Of a stretch of 64,000 nucleotides of DNA, positions 57,337 through 64,000 are shown one piece after another. Position numbers and translations under genes: made by a program. Position 1 is the stretch's first letter. The number at the start of each line of letters is the position of its first letter. The DNA comes from Hexactinellida sp. DTS-2022 (taxonomy: Eukaryota; Porifera; Hexactinellida), in the NCBI GenBank assembly GCA_028753945.1, contig JAPNXP010000003.1, positions 4,216,001-4,280,000 of the forward strand, given 5' to 3'. The notes under the pieces are model-generated. The model saw only the letters and a program-made list of their open reading frames with translations. It did no database searches and was not told the origin of the DNA.

Positions 57337-58435
57337 ATGGCAATAGAAATCCTCAATGAAAAGTGTCCCATAGAGAATATTATAACCAAACCCATGCTGG
57401 AGACAGCTGAAAACAATTTTATACTACTTCCTTTCTGTCAATCACTCAATGATAAACCAAACAATATCAAAAGAGAGGAATTAACAAATATTCCAAACAG
57501 TCACTGTTTCACTCTCAACAACCTGTTGACACCTGAGGAATGTAATTTTTACATAAAAGAATGTGAAAAGGTAGGATTTTCATGTCTAGCAGATCAGTTT
57601 CCATCCTATTACAGAATCAATGACGGAGTTCTAACGTTGTCACACGAAATGGCTGATGCCATATTCAATAGAATAGAACCGCTGTTGACGCGAAATGATG
57701 TGATACGTGTTCGTCCGATCAGATTCGGCAACGAAGGCACTTGGAGACCGATTAGACTCAATGAGTGCATTAAAATAATGAAATACACGAGTGGGGGTCA
57801 CTTCACACCTCATTTTGATGGTCCATGGGTACCTCGAGAGGACGAGTCTTCAGTGTACACTGTTCTGATATATCTGAACACTGAGTACACGGGTGGTGAA
57901 ACGAAATTCATAGACGAGGAAGACACCACGCATGTGTACCATCAGGTGACACCAAGTGTAGGCATGGGGCTAGTGTTCAATCATGACTGTTTCCATGAGG
58001 GGACACCAGTTCTCTCGGGTGTGAAGTATCTTCTGAGGACAGAAGTTATGTTCCGCCGTGTGGATACACAGATGATACCAAATCCGACGAAATACGAAGA
58101 GTCCGAGTCCTACAACAGAGCCCTCACTCTCTACCGTAAGTCCTGGCAGTTGGAGCAGAACGGAGACCAGAAGGGGTTTACAGACACCTATTTACAGGCT
58201 ATTCGCTTGCAGATGGAAGCACAACGCACTGTGTCTGCAGACTACCATGGTGAGTTGAGTAGGTTAGCAATCCCATTCGAACTATACATTCGAATATTCA
58301 GCTACTTGCCTGCTAAGGACGTTACCCGGTGTATGCAGGTTTGTAAGCTTTGGTATGACCTGGCTATGAGCTTTGAGCTCTATAAGAGATGGCCCTATGG
58401 ACACAAAGTCGACCTCTATATGAGTGAATCTCCAT

Positions 58436-58651
58436 CAGGCCTTCATCTAGCCCTAAGAGATCCGCGCACCCAAAGTGATGTTCATTTTACAATCGCGCAC
58501 CCAAATTTACCAAAAATAGGACATTTATCAAAAAAAAGACCAAAATTAGTATTAAAATACTCTGGGTGCGCACTTCGCACCCAAAATAATTCCAATTTCA
58601 CGCACCCTTCCAGCAATTTTTCTTGAAATCACGCACCCAGATGAAGGCCTG
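58436..58651. mobile_element. hAT-type MITE in the fusion gene, first
   Basis: 216 bp. Ends CAGGCCTTCATCT and AGATGAAGGCCTG; perfect 8-base duplication ATCTCCAT (58428-58435 and 58652-58659). The interior repeats GCGCACCCAAA and its complement. It adds an in-frame stop at 58624 and, with the duplication, shifts the frame by two. Confidence 0.95.
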
Positions 58652-58659
58652 ATCTCCAT

Positions 58660-59325
58660 ATAATCCACTCATCATGGATTGGTACGGCAATTTCAGAGAG
58701 AAACTTAGGAGGGATCATAGATGCCCTGTTATCGACTTGGGAAGTTATCAAGTCAGGTGTGCTCATATTCTAAACACCAGTTCACAACTATATACAAGTA
58801 AAATTCGCTCTGTTGTGGCTCGTGTGCCTGGTATATATGATCTGCATATGAGGAGATTTAATCATATCCGTTGGTTTTGTGGAGAAAATGCCTTAGCCGT
58901 GTATTTTGACAGATGCACACAAGTAGTTGAGCGAGGGAAGATCTCTGACGAGACTTTGTTACCAGAAATACTTTTCAGTTTGTACGCGGACTGCAAGGTA
59001 TCTCCCTTACTGACTTCCGTGCTATGTCTTGTTAGTCCCTTGTACTGTTCTGATGCTGATATAGCACCGATCATTGCTATATTAAGACGGGTGTATTTAC
59101 ATGAATATATACGTTGTATCCCACAGAGTGTTGCTGTATGTGTTGGTAATGGAGAGCCCAATGGTATTGTTGTTAACCTCGGATACGAGTCTGGATGGGT
59201 GTCCTTAGTTATAAGCGGGAATTCTGTTGTGGGTAAGGCGTTTGAACTGACTTTGAAGGCAGACCATCTGTTTTCTTTGATAGAACTTATTATTGTGAAA
59301 TCTGACCTTAATAGAGTATGCAATG
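58660..59325 (+). pseudogene. Actin-related C-terminal part of the fusion gene
   Basis: Begins in the codon broken by the first MITE (YNPLIMDWYGNF) and reads FREKLRRDHRCPVIDLGSYQ, the start of an actin fold with the phosphate-1 loop. Later come SQLYTSKIRSVVARVPGIYD, the region where actin has its first inserted strand, and SVAVCVGNGEPNGIVVNLGY, the phosphate-2 loop position (actin has VLDSGDGVTH). The GDG-like loop is altered, so ATP binding is doubtful. An ATG at 58674 could start a separate protein, but the phase agreement with the upstream exon argues that it is the tail of the fusion. Plant ARP8 is a known F-box/actin-related fusion. Confidence 0.8.
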
Positions 59326-59629
59326 CAGTGCTCGACAAATTAGGTGGTTTGGTGGCGTTAGCCACCAAAAATCTTATTTAAGCCACCAAATATTGCCTTT
59401 GGTGGCTTAACTAATCTACCATGAATTGTGGATTATTTGACGTGGTGTAGATTATATTTATCGTTGCATTATTTGTTATTAATATGAGTGTTGTTTTCAC
59501 GGCATTAGATCTTTGTTAAGTCATCAGTGGTTTGTTAAATCGGCCGTTGTTTATTCTTTAGCCACCAGAAAAAGTGAGGTGGTGGCTTAATTAACCACCA
59601 TCAAAATTTCATTTTGTCGAGCACTGAAT
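59326..59629. mobile_element. hAT-type MITE in the fusion gene, second
   Basis: Ends CAGTGCTCGACAAA and TTTGTCGAGCACTG. The flanks are ATGCAATG (59318-59325) and TTGCAATG (ending 59636), an 8-base duplication with one change; two or three extra bases follow the right end. The interior repeats GCCACCAAA/TTTGGTGGC words. Confidence 0.88.
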
Positions 59630-59689
59630 TGCAATGCATTGTTTTTTGTTGGTGGAAATCTGAATGGTAACTTGATCGATTAACTTAAC

Positions 59690-60990
59690 GCTACCTACGA
59701 CTAGTCAGGACTGTGACGTAATGGGTAAAATCAAAACTATTAACGATGTCAATTCAATTAGTATATCAGTTCCTTTACCTTACTATAGAGTATTTGAAAA
59801 ATAACTAACATCATTGATTTCATTCTTAAACTTTCCTATATTCAATGAAAACATATATAGCGTTGCTATGTAATATAAGCCATAGATATTTCTAGTAGAA
59901 AATCACGATAACTTGAAACACTTTGTTTTTACTTCATTACTAGTCAAATCAATATGCATTCAAATTGGGTATATATACGTTAATTAAAATCCCCAATATT
60001 ATCGAAATTTATAAATTTATAAGGAATTCAAAAATTTAGGTCAATTTTTCGATGGAATTTCCCTATATTTGAGAAATGTGGCCATACAACTTTGCGAAAA
60101 TAGAAAAAGTATGGAAACGCTCTGAACGATATTTATATATATATATAAACTACATCTCCCAGAAATTTCAAGTTGATATGATAAATAATCACGGAGTTCT
60201 CTAGCTTTTTCCACAGCGGGTATTAGAAAATATTTATGTGTAGAAGAGGGTTTAGATTCTTTAGAAGGACACAATAGTGGCACAAACCTTCAATACTTCT
60301 GACAGAAAATGGTTTGAAGATAATTGAAGCAGTTCATATTCCTCGAAAACGATTACTGATAGTGTTAGCAAGTTAGAGCTAAGCTATTGCACACTCTGAT
60401 TTTCATGATCGATGGTTTGTGATGGTCACATGACACCTCCATATATGGGCATGGGCTTCTTAGCATGGTAACTATTTTGAAAATAGTCCAATTTGTTATT
60501 CCAATGATATATGCATGATATATTGATGTGAATAATCGATTAGAGCTAAGCTCTGCTTTCTCTAGTTTATGAGATACAAAATTGCTGAATCATCAAAATG
60601 TGGCACATATCCATGCCCATATATTGTCATTTGAAAAAACAGGGCGTCAGAGGGTCACAAAATGTATTAGGGACGCATAGGAAGTCGTAGATTGCGAGCC
60701 TTTTTCACTAGTGCATTTTAATTCTAGGTGCACGGGTGTCTGAGAAATGTATTCAGGGGGGTGTGTTATAAATAGGACCCCAAGGATAGATAATGTGCCC
60801 TAACTTTTCGAATTTTCTCTTTCTATATGATTTTTTTATCAATTTTCGTGTTTTTACCACAGACTATCAAATGGGCCAGGTATATTCAAGGAAAATCACC
60901 AGATATCATGTAAGTTACAGCAAACAATCCATCTGAAAGTGCTGAACCACTGAAAAAGTGCACTCAGCACCCCAAATATCGACTTATAGA
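59690..60990. other. No gene seen
   Basis: AT-rich. A loose inverted pair (CCATATATGGGCATGGG near 60440 and CCATGCCCATATAT near 60610) suggests one more decayed palindromic element. The short frame at 60041-60283 has no support. Confidence 0.4.
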
Positions 60991-60997
60991 GGTCAAA

Positions 60998-61457
60998 CAG
61001 AGATGCAGCGGTCCGGAAATTTCATGGACCGGACCGGACCGTCATGATTTTTTGCTGGACGGTCCGGACCGGTCCAGACCGTATGATAAAAATATTGGAT
61101 CGGTCTGGACCGGTCCAGACCGATCAATGGTCCAAACCGTTATATCTCTTATTTGGACAGTTACAGACCACATAGTAGAGTGGCTAATTATATCCACTTG
61201 TATTTATAAGATACTTATTACTTATGTGCTTGTAAACAATAGGAAATAACGGATTGGAGCCTGATCGTTTGTCCAATCTAGGATGAGTCCAGACCTATGA
61301 ACCGTTCCAGACCGATGAACGGTCCAGACCGTTATATCGTTAATTTGGACCGGTCCAGACCGCACTTGAAAATAAGCGGACCGGACCGACCTGAAACCGG
61401 TCGGTCCGGTCCGGTCCCGGTCTGGACCGCAGTCCGGTCCAGACCGCTGCATCTCTG
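60998..61457. mobile_element. hAT-type MITE with GGTCCGGACC words
   Basis: Ends CAGAGATGCAGCGGTC and GACCGCTGCATCTCTG; perfect 8-base duplication AGGTCAAA (60990-60997 and 61458-61465). Both ends carry arrays of GGACCGGTCCAGACCG-type words around a 130 bp unique centre. Confidence 0.95.
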
Positions 61458-61465
61458 AGGTCAAA

Positions 61466-62340
61466 TTAATCGAGATATTGTACGTTTGACCTTTGCATTT
61501 CCTTGGGAGCTTAATCAAGCGTCTATAGACGAATTTTAATTTTTTTGTGATTTGGTAGCCATTTGCAAAATAGTACTCGTAGGTAGCGTTAACATAAAAG
61601 AGAGGTGCTATGTAGTCTTCTTTGTGTAGTGACTTACTGCTATGTAATGTACTATACCATGATAATCATCTTCTATAGTCAAGCTTTCAACAAAGATTCA
61701 TTATTTGTCATTAAATTATTTCTTTCGTCAAAATATCCTCTGATTTAACTAAAACATCATGGACCATGATAATTTACCAACTAAATAAATATACCACTGC
61801 GTTTGTAGCATCCTAGAGATGGGGGATGGATCCTTTAACCTGTCCCTATTTAAAATGCTTAAAAGGATATTTTTAGAATATTTGCATTTCTTTCGTTTTG
61901 AGAAGTTTCAACGTTTATGTTCATTTTGATTCGACACGGAATTTTATCGAATAGGATTCCCATCTCAAATAATCGCCCGGGATATTCGAGGAAATACGGT
62001 AATGCAATTTTCCCAGTAAAGTAATGTGATAAATCGAGCATGATATACAACAATAATTATATACAAAGGAAAGAAATTATAACAAATTCTCATTTTTCGT
62101 GACGTTAGTATATTCCAAATTATACAATGTAAGAATTCCAAAGCTAAATTAAAAGCTAGCCAGTGCACCAAGATTATATAAATCAATAATAAATAACAAA
62201 ATAATAGGAAATCCAAATTTGTAAACAATGTGCTCTCGCAAAGAGTAATGGCCATGCTGGGGAGCGCTTAAAATCAGCTAAGTACGAGTAGCACAGCAGC
62301 GGCATTTGCTACTAAGTTAAAAGAATAAAAGGCAAGGAGA
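61466..62340. other. 3' flank of the MYRF-like gene, no other gene
   Basis: AT-rich. It should include the 3' untranslated region of the minus-strand gene. Small frames here have no domain. Confidence 0.4.
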
Positions 62341-63552
62341 TCAAGAAATGCCATTCTTGAGAAGGATGAAAAGTGTAAAAACTTGAAAAAGTATCTGTAT
62401 AAAAATTAAAGATATAAAAATATAGCGAAAACCGGTAGAAGCAAAGCAGTTCAAGACTAGCTTTGATGTGAAAGAGCGCTGCTTAGGTTTCGGATAGGAA
62501 TTCTCAATTCCATCAATTCTCTTTTGGAGACTTTCTGTTATTCTGTTCAGCTCCTGTACTGCCCCCACAGTCTCTACATACAAGTAGTCCTTGTTGATAG
62601 CGAGGTACGGAGTCTGGCTCTCGGGTTCGTTAATATTGTGTATCGCAGTGGGCAGCACCTCCCTGACCTCCTGGGCTATGAACCCTCTCTCTTCCGCCCC
62701 CGCCTCCAGGCCGTGTGTCTCTGCGTACTGCTTCGTGAATCTGTAGTCGTAGATTCTGAGCTTGCTCACGCTCTCCAGCTGTTTGTTGCTATCAACTGGA
62801 CGGAACCCTTCCTTGTAGCGGCGGTCTGAAGGTTTAAGGAGCTGTCCGCTTAGTTTCAAATTTCCGTACACCACCAGCGATTCATCCGGATGGTCTGTGT
62901 TAACGCCGACGCGGCCCGAGTGGTAAATAGCCTCCGGACTGCTGCAGCGAGTCCACATGTAGTCGATATCGTTCTCGAACTGACTGGGGTTGGACGCACG
63001 GACGATAATCTTATCTGACTTGTGAATTATAACTGTGTACTGGTTGTGGTTCTCAGTGAACACTTTCATGGCCACGAGCAGACAGAAGAAGCGCTGGTCG
63101 GGGTTAGGCTTGCCTTTCTTTCTCATGTTGTTAGCCGTCGTCTCACTGAAATGCAACTTGCCGATAGTTATCTTCCTGGCCTTCTGGAAGGGCGGGTCTA
63201 CCTCAACAGGTTCGAAGGGAATCTTGCTCCTGTCGGGCTGCGACTTGTCCAGGGTGACCTGAGTGCTCATGCTCTCGAGACGCATGCCGTAGAGATAGAG
63301 GGAGAACTTGCTGATCCTCTCCAGGGCCCGTCCCTCCGGCGCCTGGATAAACCGGGGCTTCTTATCGAACAACATGGTGACAGAAATCTGGAAGTGGTTC
63401 TTCTTCTGACAGATGAAGGCTTCGTCCGGAAATGAGAAGTGGAATCCTTTGTCTGCCACTACTTTGAAATCGGTTATTTGTACGAGGTCTGTCTCGCTCT
63501 CCCCGTACAGAGTGGAGAAAGACTCCTGTGCATAGGGCAACCACTTCAGAGC
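62341..63552 (-). CDS. MYRF: Myelin regulatory factor-like membrane-tethered transcription factor, last exon
   Basis: A terminal exon of about 403 codons. It starts after a splice acceptor (TTGTTTGTAG, ending 63553) with ALKWLPYAQ in phase; earlier exons lie beyond the window. It holds most of the NDT80-type DNA-binding domain: FKVVADKGFHFSFPDEAFIC, KKNHFQISV, DKSQPDRSKIPF, then LHFSETTANNMRKKGKPNPD and IIVRASNPSQFE, all MYRF hallmarks. Next comes the intramolecular chaperone auto-processing (S74-type) domain from GRVGVNTDHPDESLVVYGN. Its Ser-Lys dyad is in KPSDRRYKE, five residues apart as in mouse MYRF. After GFIAQEVREVLPTAI comes a coiled coil (AVQELNRITESLQKRIDGIE) and one membrane helix (YIFISLIFIQILFQVFTLFI) followed by only five residues. 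In animals the protein trimerises at the ER, cuts itself and releases its N-terminal part to the nucleus. Vertebrate MYRF has a long lumenal tail after the helix that is missing here. Confidence 0.95.
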   Translation of the reverse strand, partial: ALKWLPYAQESFSTLYGESETDLVQITDFKVVADKGFHFSFPDEAFICQKKNHFQISVTMLFDKKPRFIQAPEGRALERISKFSLYLYGMRLESMSTQVTLDKSQPDRSKIPFEPVEVDPPFQKARKITIGKLHFSETTANNMRKKGKPNPDQRFFCLLVAMKVFTENHNQYTVIIHKSDKIIVRASNPSQFENDIDYMWTRCSSPEAIYHSGRVGVNTDHPDESLVVYGNLKLSGQLLKPSDRRYKEGFRPVDSNKQLESVSKLRIYDYRFTKQYAETHGLEAGAEERGFIAQEVREVLPTAIHNINEPESQTPYLAINKDYLYVETVGAVQELNRITESLQKRIDGIENSYPKPKQRSFTSKLVLNCFASTGFRYIFISLIFIQILFQVFTLFILLKNGIS

Positions 63553-64000
63553 CTACAAACAAGCGTTATCCCACAGTACATTGAGTTCTGTAATCATATA
63601 ACTGTTTAGGTTAATTAAACCAGATTAAACTATTTCAAAATATATGGCATAAATTTAGTAACTTGTATTTATTAACAGTTATTTCGCATTAACCGTGTTC
63701 GTATTAACGAGAGTACAGTATATAAGTTTGGTTATCATGCGTATCCTGTATGATGTACTCACAGTAGACTCTCGTTACTTCCAAAACATGGGGACCATCA
63801 TACTACATGCCTCTCTAATAAAAATAAAAAGGCTTTGAAGGGTACAGAAACAGTGGGCGCACTAAGCGGAATTTCGTACTATGCATTAACTAAAGAGTCA
63901 ACTGAATCTTAAATGCAACAATAATATTAACAGGTAAAGTAATAGAATCGGGTTATAGCAATAGTAATACGTATTTTCAATAGAAGATCAGGCTTCACAC
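63553..64000 (-). other. Intron of the MYRF-like gene
   Basis: Begins (minus strand) upstream of the acceptor TTGTTTGTAG. It holds pogo-MITE-like words (GTTCGTATTAACGAGAGTAC, 63695-63720) and a related end near 63762-63780. No further exon was recognised before the window ends. Confidence 0.6.

Larger units (their letters stand above)
57337..59683 (+). pseudogene. 2-oxoglutarate/Fe(II) oxygenase - F-box - actin-like fusion gene, split by two MITEs
   Basis: The ATG at 57337 opens a prolyl-4-hydroxylase-type domain (about 55-240): iron ligands H159 and D161 (GHFTPHFDG) and H220 (DCFHEG), with R234 (YLLRTEV) for 2-oxoglutarate. A helical pair like a TPR follows (258-292), then an F-box (about 310-345: FELYIRIFSYLPAKDVTRCM), which in known proteins binds Skp1 in SCF ubiquitin ligases. 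A MITE (58436-58651) cuts the frame after residue 366. Beyond it the frame continues into an actin-like region (VIDLGSYQVRC, the phosphate-1 loop), cut by a second MITE at 59326. Omitting both MITEs and one duplication copy each joins 57337-58435, 58660-59325 and 59637-59683 into 1812 nt with one stop at 59681. The actin part is shorter than actin; a GTAACT donor-like site near 59668 could lead to a further exon. As it stands the reading is interrupted. Confidence 0.85.

Noticed and set aside
58862-59368. 168-codon minus-strand frame
   Set aside because: Antisense to the actin-like segment, with no domain of its own.
62524-63435. Plus-strand frames of 101 and 137 codons
   Set aside because: They are antisense to the conserved MYRF exon.

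Overview
This is eukaryotic nuclear DNA from an animal. It is AT-rich and gene-poor, and most of it is transposon debris. The recognisable genes are animal families: a MYRF-type membrane-tethered transcription factor, a TMEM63-type channel, a FAXDC2-type sterol/lipid hydroxylase and two CBR1-type carbonyl reductases. Two broken NACHT (NLR-like) genes, a THAP/P-element transposase and Ginger-like integrase remnants would suit a non-bilaterian such as a sponge or cnidarian, but the species cannot be fixed from the sequence. Several genes run as one long uninterrupted reading frame, so local intron density looks low; MYRF is the clear exception, with a splice acceptor.

Layout. 1-2.2 kb: minus-strand Ty3/gypsy gag-pol, cut by the window edge. 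2.4-13.7 kb: two short-period tandem arrays, then a tandem array of 0.8-1.2 kb units that each end in a ~125 bp near-perfect hairpin. A P-type DNA transposon (7906-11616) sits in one array unit and carries two further insertions. 13.7-23.5 kb: a segmental duplication carrying two 98%-identical CBR1-like genes and two copies of a decayed integrase/PHD element; copy 2 was later opened by nested elements. 23.5-28.5 kb: MITEs. 28.8-29.7 kb: FAXDC2-like gene. 31.6-33.5 kb (+) and 38.0-39.0 kb (-): NACHT gene remnants, with a MULE transposase scrap and nested MITEs between them. 39-53 kb: repeats, including a multi-level transposon nest at 45.4-50.1 kb. 53.7-56.1 kb: TMEM63-like gene. 57.3-59.7 kb: a 2-oxoglutarate oxygenase/F-box/actin-like gene split by two hAT-type MITEs. 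62.3-63.6 kb: last exon of a MYRF gene (-).

The genes are unrelated in function and form no operon or pathway. The most notable points are: (1) the oxygenase/F-box/actin fusion, whose frame closes exactly (1812 nt) when two MITEs and their target duplications are discounted; (2) a set of hAT-type MITEs each filled with its own self-complementary word array; (3) the P element with a related MITE inside its own terminal repeat; (4) the hairpin-unit tandem array; and (5) a repeat with three successive hairpins whose loops vary while the stems hold.
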